Assembly (NCBI RefSeq): GCF_002260525.1
Contig: NZ_MRYI01000006.1
Span: 1-64,000 of the forward strand
Length of the DNA: 64,000 nucleotides
Direction of reading: 5' to 3'
Origin: Hahella sp. CCB-MM4
Lineage (GTDB): Bacteria; Pseudomonadota; Gammaproteobacteria; Pseudomonadales; Oleiphilaceae
Shown here piece after piece: positions 1-8,614 of this stretch; positions within the stretch are counted from its first letter, which is position 1; each line of letters opens with the position of its first letter. The translations under genes and the position numbers were made by a program. The notes under the pieces were generated by a model. It saw nothing but the letters and a program-made list of their open reading frames with translations. It had not been told where the DNA came from and did no database searches.

Positions 1-112
1 GGCCCAGATGACGCCCCGCAGGGGTGTAAGATCCAAAATGGCCGGAAAAACACTCTGAATATTCGGCCATATATCGTCGAGAGTAAAAATCACCTCAGAA
101 CCTTGGGGTTAT

Positions 113-199
113 TCAGACTCTCCCTAGCTTTTCTGATACGTTACGAGCCACTTTTAGCGGATCATCTACCTCGATCATAAGATGATCTATTTCAAACAT
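113..199 (-). pseudogene. Truncated 5' end of a VOC/glyoxalase-like gene
   Basis: A 28-codon reading frame starts with a good ribosome-binding site (GAGGT about 10 nt before the ATG) and encodes MFEIDHLMIEVDDP followed by a short helix. That opening is typical of vicinal-oxygen-chelate (glyoxalase-like) proteins, which normally run over 120 residues. The frame ends at a TGA after a KLGRV stretch. A different minus-strand frame is open from about position 93 to the left edge, but I do not recognise it. I read this as the surviving start of a broken gene. A genuine short peptide is less likely. Confidence 0.35.
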
Positions 200-677
200 T
201 TTGTATCTACCTCATTCGGTCTATGTCTCGGTTCACTTTGGTATTGCAGCATTCTTGTGTAAACCGTGTAGTAGCCAGCTACGCATTTTTCAATTTCAAA
301 TTCCCGAAGATACCTCCTCCAGCCCACTGATTCCAGTGCGAAAAATCCCGGAAATTCGAACTATTAAATTCACTGTTCATGGCTAGATCAACACTGGCTT
401 CCGCGATAGCACAGCTGTAAACGCTTCGTTACAGACAGCACCTCTAAAAGCCCATTTTCTTCGCTGCAAACCCAATTAATGTAGCCGGTTATTCACCACG
501 CAATTTATCACCATGCGCTATTAAAAAAACTTCTTTTATACATTATATGAGCCCGCTATCAATCGTATAAATTTTATCCATTAACACTCCCCCCATTCCT
601 TGGCTACCATGATTAGGCGGTATAAAAAATAAGCAGCGGGCTTGCTGCGCCTAAAAATTACTCTGAGGAGAAACGCT
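200..677. other. Intergenic region with no recognisable gene
   Basis: No open frame here has a ribosome-binding site or a family-like product. The stretch is AT-rich between about 480 and 630 and must hold the rubrerythrin promoter. A small hairpin (GCAGC at 633-637, GCTGC at 644-648) sits just before that gene's ribosome-binding site. I see nothing else. Confidence 0.5.
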
Positions 678-1097
678 ATGTCATTAAAAGGCTCAAAAAC
701 AGAGCAGAACCTGAAAGACGCCTTTGCGGGTGAAAGTCAGGCGAATCGTCGTTATCTCTATTTCGCCGCCAAAGCTGACGTTGAAGGCTACAACGATGTC
801 GCAGCGGTGTTCCGTTCTACTGCTGAAGGTGAAACCGGTCATGCCCATGGTCATCTTGAATACCTGGAAGAAGTAGGAGATCCGGCAACCGGCCTGCCCA
901 TCGGCGGAACCTCATTAAATTTGAAAGCCGCTATCGCGGGCGAGACTCATGAATACACCGACATGTATCCGGGCATGTGCAAACAGGCGCGCGAAGAAGG
1001 TTTCGATGAAATTGCCGATTGGTTCGAAACCCTGGCCAAGGCTGAGCGTAGCCACGCCAATCGCTTCCAGAAAGCTCTGGACAACCTCGACGCCTGA
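678..1097 (+). CDS. rbr: Rubrerythrin (erythrin-type, no rubredoxin domain)
   Basis: This is a 139-residue ferritin-like diiron protein expected to reduce hydrogen peroxide in the cytoplasm. Two Exx(x)H-type iron-binding segments are visible: [12 protein letters not shown] in the first half and [10 protein letters not shown] near the end, with GESQANRRY as an additional Glu donor. The C-terminal rubredoxin domain of classical rubrerythrin is absent, so an external electron donor is needed. The start at 678 is chosen because CTGAGGAG lies eight bases upstream; a longer upstream frame has no such signal. The next two genes (Fe-S protein, DUF3501) recur beside rubrerythrin in proteobacteria and probably form its electron supply. 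Confidence 0.92.
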   Translation: MSLKGSKTEQNLKDAFAGESQANRRYLYFAAKADVEGYNDVAAVFRSTAEGETGHAHGHLEYLEEVGDPATGLPIGGTSLNLKAAIAGETHEYTDMYPGMCKQAREEGFDEIADWFETLAKAERSHANRFQKALDNLDA

Positions 1098-1116
1098 GTC
1101 TGAGTGCAGCAGTTTT

Positions 1117-1140
1117 TGAGGGCTATCTGACAGGCCCTCA
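1117..1140 (+). terminator. Weak hairpin between rubrerythrin and Fe-S gene
   Basis: TGAGGGC (1117-1123) pairs with GCCCTCA (1134-1140) across a 10-nt loop. There is no real T-run after it, so it may only attenuate transcription into the next gene. Confidence 0.35.
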
Positions 1141-1251
1141 CATTCTCAAAATAATAACAGTGCACTGGAGTGGGCGCGGATCAACTTTCCCTTGACGGGA
1201 CAGGCTCCCGCTCCAGGCACAATACTGTGCTTACTCTTGAGGAGTCTACCT

Positions 1252-2574
1252 ATGAGCCAGGAAAAGACGACACGAGAAGGAAGTCTTGAGGCCCCTACCC
1301 GCCACGCCCTTGATTGGCAATCACCGGACTTTTATAACGAGGAATCACTCAATAAAGAGCTGGAGCGCGTCTTTGACATCTGTCACGGCTGCAGACGCTG
1401 TGTCAACCTGTGTCAGTCATTTCCGACGCTATTTGATCTTGTCGATGAATCAGACACCATGGAGGTTGATGGCGTCGACAAAGCCGATTACAAGAAGGTC
1501 GTTGACCAATGCTACCTCTGCGACCTCTGCTATATGACCAAATGCCCTTACGTGCCGCCGCATGAATGGAACGTGGACTTTCCCCACTTAATGCTGCGTG
1601 CCAAAGCGGCACACTTTAAAAATCACGGCGCTTCATTCAGGGACAAGGTTCTGACAAGCACTGATGCTGTCGGAAAAATGTCGACGATTCCGGTGATCAA
1701 TACCGTGGTTAACACCATGAATGAAAATGCCGGCTTCCGGAAAATTCTGCAAAGCCAGTTGGGAGTACATGAAGACGCTGTCGTCCCCAAATACTATTCA
1801 CCAACCATGCGGCAACGATTGAAGAACACCAAAGCATCCGGGCAGACTGACGCCAAAGTTGCCCTGTTCTCAACTTGCTATGGCAACTACAACAGTCCCC
1901 ATCTGGGTGAAGACTTGGTCAAGGTGTTCCAACACAACAATATTGACGTTGAACTGGTTCCCAGCGAATGCTGTTGCGGCATGCCCAAACTTGAATTAGG
2001 AGATCTGGAAACGGTCAAGCAGCACAAAGAATACAACATCCCCATCATGGCCCGACTGGCAGACCAGGGATATAAAATTACAGCGCTGGTCCCTTCCTGT
2101 GTACTGATGTTCAAGCAAGAGCTTCCGTTGATGTTTCCTGATGACCCGGAAGTGAAGAAGGTACAGGAGGCGTTCGTGGACCCATTTGAGTATCTTTTCA
2201 TGCAATATAGAGCCGGGGTATTAAAGCTCGATTTCAAGGAATCCCTGGGAGACATCAGTTATCACGTTGCCTGCCATCTTCGCGTACAGAATATCGGCCT
2301 TAAAGCCAGAGATATTCTCAGTTTGATACCGGATACCAACATTCATCCGCAGGAACGTTGCTCGGGCCATGACGGCACCTATGCCGTCAAAGTGGAGTCC
2401 CATGAAAAAGCCGTCAAGATTGGCCGCCCGGTAGCACGCAAGGTGGATCAATTGAAATCTCCACACTTCGCCAGCGATTGCCCGATGGCTGCCAATCACA
2501 TCGCTCATATTTCAGAATCTGTCAGCGAGGCCAGGCACCCTATCTCTCTGTTAAGACAAGCCTATGGACTTTGA
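1252..2574 (+). CDS. Heterodisulfide reductase/GlpC-like Fe-S oxidoreductase
   Basis: The 440-residue soluble protein has two N-terminal 4Fe-4S motifs (CHGCRRCVNLCQSFP and CYLCDLCYMTKCP). Two cysteine-rich CCG-type segments follow, one around SECCCGMPKLELG and one around HVACHLRVQN...ERCSGHDG. This is the GlpC/HdrB-like plan of an electron-transfer subunit. Start 1252 follows TTGAGGAG. Its stop overlaps a possible start of the downstream DUF3501 frame, so the two are probably translationally coupled. Placed between rubrerythrin and DUF3501, its likely job is passing electrons to the peroxidase; this is inferred from context. Confidence 0.85.
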   Translation: MSQEKTTREGSLEAPTRHALDWQSPDFYNEESLNKELERVFDICHGCRRCVNLCQSFPTLFDLVDESDTMEVDGVDKADYKKVVDQCYLCDLCYMTKCPYVPPHEWNVDFPHLMLRAKAAHFKNHGASFRDKVLTSTDAVGKMSTIPVINTVVNTMNENAGFRKILQSQLGVHEDAVVPKYYSPTMRQRLKNTKASGQTDAKVALFSTCYGNYNSPHLGEDLVKVFQHNNIDVELVPSECCCGMPKLELGDLETVKQHKEYNIPIMARLADQGYKITALVPSCVLMFKQELPLMFPDDPEVKKVQEAFVDPFEYLFMQYRAGVLKLDFKESLGDISYHVACHLRVQNIGLKARDILSLIPDTNIHPQERCSGHDGTYAVKVESHEKAVKIGRPVARKVDQLKSPHFASDCPMAANHIAHISESVSEARHPISLLRQAYGL

Positions 2575-2584
2575 GGAGGACAAC

Positions 2585-3193
2585 ATGCAAACCTCAATCA
2601 ATAAACTCACCCACGAAGATCTGTGGTCGCTGGAGGAATACGATACCCGCCGCCAGGATTTTCGTACCGAGGTGATGCACCACAAAAAAAATCGTCAGGT
2701 GGCACTCAACGAACATATGCGACTCTACTTTGAAGACCGTATCACCGTGCAATACCAGATTCAGGAAATGCTGAGAATCGAGAAACTGTTCAAGCGAGCT
2801 GAAATCCAGGACGAGTTGGATGCCTATAATCCTTTGATCCCGGACGGCAATAATTTGAAAGCCACGTTTATGCTGGAATACGATGACCCGGCAGAGCGCA
2901 AGGTGGAACTGAAACGTCTGCGAGGCATTGAAAAGGCTCTTTCGTTGAAGATCGCTGGATATGGACTGATATCTGCGATCGCGGATGAAGATCTTGAGCG
3001 GGAAGATGATGAAAAGACCTCATCCGTTCACTTTCTTCGCTTCGAACTTTCTCCGGAGATTGTGTCTGCGATCAAACAGGGAGCCGATATTGGATTTGTC
3101 ATCGATCACCCGGAATTTCATCAGACACTGGAAGCGGTACCGGAAAATGTCAGGAAATCACTGGCTAATGACTTGGCAGGGGAAGTGGTATAG
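2585..3193 (+). CDS. DUF3501 family protein
   Basis: This 202-residue, charged, soluble protein has no signal peptide or membrane segment. It starts KLTHEDLWSLEEYDTRR and contains the LNEHMRLYFEDRITVQYQIQEMLRIE segment typical of DUF3501 proteins. It sits 10 nt after the Fe-S oxidoreductase, and TGAGGAGGA immediately before ATG 2585 supports this start. An ATG at 2564 overlapping the previous stop is possible but less likely. No enzymatic function is established. The conserved neighbourhood ties it to rubrerythrin-linked peroxide or iron metabolism. Confidence 0.85.
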   Translation: MQTSINKLTHEDLWSLEEYDTRRQDFRTEVMHHKKNRQVALNEHMRLYFEDRITVQYQIQEMLRIEKLFKRAEIQDELDAYNPLIPDGNNLKATFMLEYDDPAERKVELKRLRGIEKALSLKIAGYGLISAIADEDLEREDDEKTSSVHFLRFELSPEIVSAIKQGADIGFVIDHPEFHQTLEAVPENVRKSLANDLAGEVV

Positions 3194-3403
3194 AAAGGCT
3201 TTGAACGATAGCGGCTGGTATTGTTATTACTCATAGTACGGCCGCCAGATTTCTATATACTTGGTCCCTGGCTTTAGTCATCGCACTACCTCTTATTTAT
3301 TTAAGCTTGGTAAGCATGAAACGAAGTGGGCTCAGTTCTTTCGCATCACATTAGTATTGCGCCAATAGTTAGCCCACCCTCGTGAACACGGTAAGGAAAA
3401 ACA

Positions 3404-3697
3404 GTGAATAAAGGCGAATGGATCTGGGTAGCCATACGTATTTTCGGGATATTTCTACTTGTCCTGGGCATCAAGGCAATCCCTGACGCCGTGAGTGGCA
3501 TTTATGGGTATATCCAAATATCTGCAGCAATAGGCGATAACGCTGAACTGGCACAAGTCGTGGCAGCCACTCAAAAAGCTGCGCTTACAGGTAGTGTGAA
3601 AGCCATTACAAGCATTCTGGTATATTTACCCTTCTCCTATTACTTTCTCAGACATGGAAAGTGGTTACACAGGTTGGCCTCTTCAGAAACGGCCTGA
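3404..3697 (+). CDS. Small two-helix membrane protein, unknown
   Basis: The 97-residue protein starts with GTG after AAGGAA. Two hydrophobic segments are visible (about residues 7-30, WVAIRIFGIFLLVLGI, and 65-85, AITSILVYLPFSYYFL), with a polar, alanine-rich loop between them. The C-terminus is basic. I do not recognise the family. It stands alone in an AT-richer stretch between the rubrerythrin operon and a DUF3224 gene, with spacers of about 200 bp on each side. Confidence 0.5.
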   Translation: MNKGEWIWVAIRIFGIFLLVLGIKAIPDAVSGIYGYIQISAAIGDNAELAQVVAATQKAALTGSVKAITSILVYLPFSYYFLRHGKWLHRLASSETA

Positions 3698-3866
3698 TCG
3701 TGCTTGACGCTGTCAGGTATCCACACGAGTAGACAAACTTGGTTGCAAGTGAGGTAATCTGGACGCCTCTTGGTTAGAGACCAATCAGCAGACATAAATT
3801 CAACCCAATAAGAATCAGAAAGTGTTTCCCTGTATGGGTGGCACGACATACCTCAATGGAGAAAAA

Positions 3867-4259
3867 ATGAAAATTTCAGGAACGTTTGACGTAAAACTCA
3901 CTCCTCTGGAATCCTATGCTGAAGGAGTGGATGGGGTTAACCTTGGGCACATGTCTATAGACAAAATTTTTCACGGCGATCTCGATGCCACGAGCCAAGG
4001 GGAAATGCTCAGCGCAATGACAACGATCCAGGGTTCAGCAGGATATGTGGCTATCGAACAGGTCAACGGGACGTTATCCGGTAAGAAAGGAAGCTTTGTG
4101 TTGCAGCATTTTGGCACCATGAATAAAGGCACCGACAGACTGATACTTGAGGTCGTTCCTGATTCAGCATCCGGAGAGCTTATTGGCTTGACCGGTAGCA
4201 TGAAAATCAATATCGAAGGTGGCCAGCACTTCTATGAGTTTGAATATGAGTTGGTGTAA
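3867..4259 (+). CDS. DUF3224 domain-containing protein
   Basis: This 130-residue protein resembles the DUF3224 family: FDVKLTPL near the start, then HGDLDATSQGEMLSA, GSAGYVAIEQVNGTL, GSFVLQHFGTM and a C-terminal glycine-rich strand pattern, as in a small beta-barrel of the allene-oxide-cyclase-like type. Start 3867 follows TGGAGAA. The function is unknown. Downstream genes are similar small single-domain proteins common in stress or accessory regions. Confidence 0.75.
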   Translation: MKISGTFDVKLTPLESYAEGVDGVNLGHMSIDKIFHGDLDATSQGEMLSAMTTIQGSAGYVAIEQVNGTLSGKKGSFVLQHFGTMNKGTDRLILEVVPDSASGELIGLTGSMKINIEGGQHFYEFEYELV

Positions 4260-4386
4260 CGGTGCGTCACAACTAATGGCGTAACAAGGATATTGGCCGC
4301 CTATTCCCTCCCCTTTAAATTCGATTTAGCATGGACGCTCATACAATCACTAACAACTAACCACTAAAAGAAGAAAGGAACATCCT

Positions 4387-4734
4387 ATGACCTACAAAGG
4401 AAGCTGCCATTGCGGAAAAATTTCTTTTGAAGTTGAAGGAGAGCTCGCTGGCGCTATGTCCTGCAATTGCTCCATCTGTTCACGGAAGGGTGCACTGATG
4501 TGGTTTGTTCCTCGAGCCGCTTTAACCGTGACAGCTGCAGACGAAGACATGGGTACCTACACTTTCAACAAACACGTCATCAAGCACCGCTTCTGTAAAC
4601 ATTGCGGTATACACCCCTATGGCGAAGGTGTTGACCCTAAAGGAAATGAAATGGCTGCGATCAATATCCGCTGTCTGGGAGACATTGATCTGGCGTCAAT
4701 TCCCGTTCAGGAGTTTGATGGACGATCAGTTTAA
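4387..4734 (+). CDS. GFA/CENP-V family zinc protein
   Basis: The 115-residue protein has the cysteine pattern of the GFA fold: CHCGK near the start, CNCSICSRKG around residue 26 and FCKHCG around residue 73. These bind structural and active-site zinc. The namesake enzyme adds glutathione to formaldehyde, but most small members have no proven substrate, so the activity is open. It lies 24 nt before the MmcQ/YjbR gene and may share its transcript. A second, different GFA gene lies at 28227. Confidence 0.85.
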   Translation: MTYKGSCHCGKISFEVEGELAGAMSCNCSICSRKGALMWFVPRAALTVTAADEDMGTYTFNKHVIKHRFCKHCGIHPYGEGVDPKGNEMAAINIRCLGDIDLASIPVQEFDGRSV

Positions 4735-4758
4735 GGAAACTCAGATCCGGCAAAATCT

Positions 4759-5136
4759 ATGAACGTTGAACAAGTCAGGGCATTCTGCCTTTCTTTGCCC
4801 GAAACCTATGAAAAAGTCAGTGGCGAGCCCGCTAACATTCACGTATTCAAAATACGGGATAAGCAGTTTGCCTATTTCAAAACCAGCGAACCTGAGAAGT
4901 GGCGCTTCAGCCTCCGGGTATCTCCAGAACGGTTTCTTGAGTTAACCGATCAGGAAGGTGTTAAGCCCGCCAGATATATGCATCGGTATCATTGGATATC
5001 CGTTGTTGAAGTCGATAAATTTGATGAGAACTATCTGCGGGAACTGATTCAGTGGTCTTATCATAAGGTGATCGCTTCGCTTTCCAAAAAAGATCAGTTA
5101 CAGATAAAGTCTGCGATCGAATACGACTCTCAATAA
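4759..5136 (+). CDS. MmcQ/YjbR family protein
   Basis: This is a 125-residue protein of the MmcQ/YjbR fold. The family features visible are LSLPETYEKVSGEPANIHVFKIRDKQFAYF at the N-terminus, SLRVSPERFLELTDQEGVKPARYMHRYHWISV in the middle and a final LIQWSYHKVIASLSKK helix. Members adopt a double-wing DNA-binding-like fold, but binding is rarely shown. It follows the GFA gene closely and precedes the tautomerase gene by 32 nt, suggesting one small operon. Confidence 0.85.
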   Translation: MNVEQVRAFCLSLPETYEKVSGEPANIHVFKIRDKQFAYFKTSEPEKWRFSLRVSPERFLELTDQEGVKPARYMHRYHWISVVEVDKFDENYLRELIQWSYHKVIASLSKKDQLQIKSAIEYDSQ

Positions 5137-5168
5137 ACCAGACATCAGGATTGAACCAGGACAACCCA

Positions 5169-5555
5169 ATGATCGTCATCTATGGAATCAAGGAATACCT
5201 TAATCCAATCAAGGCACAATTGTCTGACGCCATTCATCAATGCATGCAGGATGTTCTCGGTATGCCCGAAGATAAACGGGCGCATCGGTTCATCCCCATG
5301 GAAAAAGAGGATTTCTACTACCCCGGCGGTCGCAGCGATGCCTATACTGTGATCGAAATCAACATGATGGAAGGCCGGAAAGTCGAGACCAAGAAACTAT
5401 TAATCAAGTCCCTGTTTTCCACTATCGGGCAGCGACTTGATATCCAGCCGGTGGACATTGAAATCATGATCAAAGAACAGCCGCCCCACTGCTGGGGATT
5501 TCGTGGCATGACCGGTGATGAGGTTACGGACCTGAAGTATCAGGTTAATGTTTGA
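5169..5555 (+). CDS. Tautomerase family protein lacking Pro-1
   Basis: This 128-residue protein belongs to the tautomerase/4-oxalocrotonate-tautomerase-like superfamily, with DVLGMPEDKRAHRFIPMEKEDFYYP and a second half IDIQPVDIEIMIKEQP-like segment. ATG 5169 follows CCAGGA; a TTG 18 nt upstream is an alternative. With either start the residue after the initiator Met is not proline, so the catalytic Pro-1 of the superfamily is missing. Its reaction, if any, is unclear. Its end overlaps a possible TTG start for the LysE gene. Confidence 0.75.
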   Translation: MIVIYGIKEYLNPIKAQLSDAIHQCMQDVLGMPEDKRAHRFIPMEKEDFYYPGGRSDAYTVIEINMMEGRKVETKKLLIKSLFSTIGQRLDIQPVDIEIMIKEQPPHCWGFRGMTGDEVTDLKYQVNV

Positions 5556-5566
5556 GGAATTACGAC

Positions 5567-6199
5567 ATGCTTGGAATTGAAGATCTCTGGTTCTTTCTAA
5601 CCGCCAGTATCATCCTCTGGATCACTCCAGGCCCGGATACCATGTACATTCTGGGCCGTACCATTTCCCAGGGGCGTACCGCCGGTGTGGTTTCGGTATT
5701 GGGCATCGGTGCGGGAATTCTGGCCCATACATTTTTTGCTGCGGTAGGCCTTTCTGCGATCCTGATGGCTTCCGCAACGGCCTTTACTCTGATCAAGGTG
5801 GCCGGAGCCGCCTATCTGATATATCTGGGTATTCAGACCTATCGCAGTGGCAAAGAACTCAAAGCCGCCCACCCGCTTCCCCATCAGAAACACTGGAAAG
5901 TATTTCGCCAGGGGTTTCTTACCAATCTTCTGAATCCCAAAATCGCCATATTTTTCCTGGCCTTTCTTCCGCAGTTTGTTTCTCCTGCGGAGCAACACCC
6001 GGCAGCCGCTTTCACCCTGCTGGGCGGTATATTTGTTGTTGGGGGAACTCTCTGGTGTTTGTCACTGGTGCTGTTCGCAGCCAGATTTACTCGCATGGTA
6101 CGCTCCAATGAGAGTCTGTCTGCGCGGATTAATCGTATCGTAGGGGTGGTTTACGTGGGTCTGGGACTGAATCTTCTCAGCAGCAAACTGCAATCATGA
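5567..6199 (+). CDS. LysE/RhtB family amino-acid exporter
   Basis: The 210-residue inner-membrane protein has about six hydrophobic helices. It opens with LTASIILWITPGPDTMYILGRTISQGR, the LysE/RhtB signature, and has LTNLLNPKIAIFFLAFLPQFV in the middle. The family exports amino acids or related metabolites using the proton gradient; the substrate cannot be told here. Start 5567 follows TGAGGAATTA, 11 nt after the tautomerase stop. It is probably the last gene of the small operon that begins with the GFA gene. Confidence 0.88.
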   Translation: MLGIEDLWFFLTASIILWITPGPDTMYILGRTISQGRTAGVVSVLGIGAGILAHTFFAAVGLSAILMASATAFTLIKVAGAAYLIYLGIQTYRSGKELKAAHPLPHQKHWKVFRQGFLTNLLNPKIAIFFLAFLPQFVSPAEQHPAAAFTLLGGIFVVGGTLWCLSLVLFAARFTRMVRSNESLSARINRIVGVVYVGLGLNLLSSKLQS

Positions 6200-6348
6200 G
6201 GTCCAGCTATTTACCAAAACGACAATCTATGGAAATTTGTGGGTTGAAAACCGGAACACGATCCCCATTTACAACGATTACGGGTATCGATGCAGTTCCT
6301 GACCGGGAATCGGTGGATACCTAAAGTCGAAACCAATAGGAGAGCAAC

Positions 6349-6630
6349 ATGGCACGAGCATCCGCACGCCACATTCTGGTAAGTACTGAAGATCAGTGCA
6401 ACCAACTGAAAACCGAGATCCAAAACGGCGCGGACTTTGCCGAATTGGCTAAAGCACATTCTACCTGCCCATCCGGCCGCCAAGGCGGTGAATTGGGTGA
6501 ATTTGGTCCTGGTCAGATGGTTAAAGAATTTGATGAGGTCGTCTTCAGCGCCCCCGTAGGTGAAGTTCAAGGTCCGGTGAAAACCCAGTTCGGTTTCCAC
6601 CTGGTCGAAGTTACCAAGCGTACTGACTGA
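6349..6630 (+). CDS. ppiC: Peptidyl-prolyl cis-trans isomerase C (parvulin)
   Basis: A 93-residue single-domain parvulin with the complete family pattern: ASARHILV, GADFAELAKAHSTCPSG, GGELGEFGPGQMVKEFDEVVF and TQFGFHLVEVTKR. It isomerises peptidyl-prolyl bonds and, having no signal peptide, acts in the cytoplasm. Length and sequence match E. coli PpiC/Par10. The start follows AGGAGAG. It is monocistronic, with its own terminator just downstream. Confidence 0.95.
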   Translation: MARASARHILVSTEDQCNQLKTEIQNGADFAELAKAHSTCPSGRQGGELGEFGPGQMVKEFDEVVFSAPVGEVQGPVKTQFGFHLVEVTKRTD

Positions 6631-6665
6631 GACTCACTTCAATTAGTAGAACAGTTTATTCAGAA

Positions 6666-6687
6666 GGGAGCCACGGCTCCCTTTTTT
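6666..6687 (+). terminator. Rho-independent terminator after ppiC
   Basis: GGGAGC (6666-6671) pairs with GCTCCC (6676-6681) over a 4-nt loop and is followed by six Ts. It is a textbook terminator 36 nt after the ppiC stop. Confidence 0.9.
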
Positions 6688-6802
6688 GGGTCCGAAAATT
6701 CGTTTATAAGCCTCCTCGATTCAGTATGACCTGGCGGTCTGAAGAACGATCGGCGAACAGGCACTGAGCTGGTGCCACCACAACCCTGGACATGCGCTTA
6801 AT

Positions 6803-8587
6803 ATGCAGAAGACCCGCTGGCGTGCCATTCGGATGGCTTCACAATTTCTGTCGCCCTACCGAAGACAAATTACTTACGCCCTTTCAGCCCTGCTCTTCAC
6901 TGCCGCTATCACACTTTCCATCGGCCAGGGTGTCCGGCTCTTGATTGACCAGGGGTTTGCCACCGCATCGGCGGAACTTCTTACACAGTATGTCCTGGTA
7001 TTTCTGGGTCTGATTGTGGCTTTGGCAGTTGGAACATTCACCCGCTTCTATTGGGTCACCTGGCTGGGTGAGCGGGTCGTTGCCGACATCCGGGAAAAAG
7101 TCTTCCGGCATTTGGTCGAGCTACATCCAGGCTTCTTTGAACAGAACCGCAGCATGGAAATACAATCCCGCCTGACTGCGGACACCACACTTTTGCAGTC
7201 AGTGATCGGTTCTTCTGTTTCGACGGCCCTGCGTAATCTGATCATGATGATGGGCGGCATCGTGTGGCTGTTTATCACCAATATCAAGCTCACCGCTATC
7301 GTCATGATCTCCGTTCCTCTAGTAGTCACTCCCATTCTTTTCTATGGACGCCAGGTTCGCCTTTTGTCCAGAATCAGTCAGGACAAAGTCGCCAACGTTG
7401 GCGCTTATGTGGGAGAAATCCTTGGACAGCTGAAAACAGTACAAGCCTATAACCACCAGGAAATAGATAAGCAACGCTTTCACCAGCACGTGGAAGAAGC
7501 CTTCCAGGTGGCCAAGCACAGAACTGTGAAGCGGGGATTATTGGTCACCTCTGTCATTGTCCTGGTACTTGGCGCTGTCGCACTAATGTTGTGGATTGGC
7601 GGCCTGGATGTGATCGAAGGAAGGATTACGGGCGGCGAGCTGGCAGCTTTTGTGTTTTACAGCGTGATTGTCGGTTCCGCCGTGGGCTCCATTTCAGAGG
7701 TGATCGGAGAACTGCAAAGAGCCGCCGGTGCCACAGAACGTATTGTCGAGTTGCTGGAATCGCGCAGCGAAATCCTGTCACCGGAACATCCGGTGGCGCT
7801 GTCTCAGCCGGTGCGGGGAGAAATCAATATCCAGCAACTCGAGTTTGCTTATCCCTCACGCCAGGAGCAGCCTGCCATTAACAGTTTATCGCTAAGGGTC
7901 TCCGCAGGCGAAACCCTTGCGCTTGTCGGACCGTCCGGCGCAGGCAAATCTACATTGTTTGATTTACTCCTACGCTTTTTCGACGCCAATAAAGGCTCCA
8001 TTCTCCTGGATGGCATCGATACCCGAGAATTGGCTACAGGTGACCTGCGCCGCTGCTTTGCCCTGGTATCACAAAACCCCGTGCTTTTCTTTGGCACGGT
8101 TGAGGAGAATCTCAAGTATGCCCGACAGGACATTTCAGATGAGGAAATGATTGCGGCAGCCAAAGCGGCTCACGCTCACGACTTTATTTCCGCCCTTCCC
8201 GATGGTTATCAAACCCGCCTGGGTGATGCCGGCACCGGACTTTCCGGCGGCCAGAAACAACGCCTGGCGATTGCCCGGGCGATTCTGGCGGATGCGCCGA
8301 TACTATTACTGGACGAGGCGACCAGTGCCCTGGATGCACAAAGCGAGCACTGGGTTCAGCAGGCTCTGGATCAGTTGATGATCGGCCGCACCACCCTGGT
8401 GATTGCCCACCGGTTGGCAACAGTGAAGAATGCTGACCGAATAGCGGTACTTGATCAGGGCAAACTCGATGCCCTGGGAACCCATGATGAACTCATGCAG
8501 AAGAGTGGTCTTTATGCCCGTCTGGCATCCCTGCAATTCAGGGACAGAGCGCCGGGCGAAACCGAATATGAGGGTATTAATGAATGA
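6803..8587 (+). CDS. ABC exporter, fused permease/ATPase (ABCB/MsbA type)
   Basis: The 594-residue half-transporter has an N-terminal six-helix membrane domain (about residues 20-310) and a C-terminal ATPase domain. The ATPase shows Walker A GPSGAGKST, signature LSGGQKQR, Walker B ILLLDEATSALD and switch histidine AHRLAT. It should homodimerise in the inner membrane and expel lipids, drugs or peptides; the substrate is unknown. No clear ribosome-binding site precedes ATG 6803. It converges on the GntR gene and is probably unrelated to the hydroxyproline locus. Confidence 0.9.
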   Translation: MQKTRWRAIRMASQFLSPYRRQITYALSALLFTAAITLSIGQGVRLLIDQGFATASAELLTQYVLVFLGLIVALAVGTFTRFYWVTWLGERVVADIREKVFRHLVELHPGFFEQNRSMEIQSRLTADTTLLQSVIGSSVSTALRNLIMMMGGIVWLFITNIKLTAIVMISVPLVVTPILFYGRQVRLLSRISQDKVANVGAYVGEILGQLKTVQAYNHQEIDKQRFHQHVEEAFQVAKHRTVKRGLLVTSVIVLVLGAVALMLWIGGLDVIEGRITGGELAAFVFYSVIVGSAVGSISEVIGELQRAAGATERIVELLESRSEILSPEHPVALSQPVRGEINIQQLEFAYPSRQEQPAINSLSLRVSAGETLALVGPSGAGKSTLFDLLLRFFDANKGSILLDGIDTRELATGDLRRCFALVSQNPVLFFGTVEENLKYARQDISDEEMIAAAKAAHAHDFISALPDGYQTRLGDAGTGLSGGQKQRLAIARAILADAPILLLDEATSALDAQSEHWVQQALDQLMIGRTTLVIAHRLATVKNADRIAVLDQGKLDALGTHDELMQKSGLYARLASLQFRDRAPGETEYEGINE

Positions 8588-8614
8588 GGAATTTAACAGC
8601 GAGGTAACAGCAGC

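Noticed and set aside
201-386. 61-codon plus-strand frame near the left edge
   Set aside because: No ribosome-binding site and no recognisable protein features. It lies opposite the upstream region of the truncated VOC gene.
6211-6600. Minus-strand frame of 129 codons over ppiC
   Set aside because: Antisense shadow of the well-supported parvulin gene.
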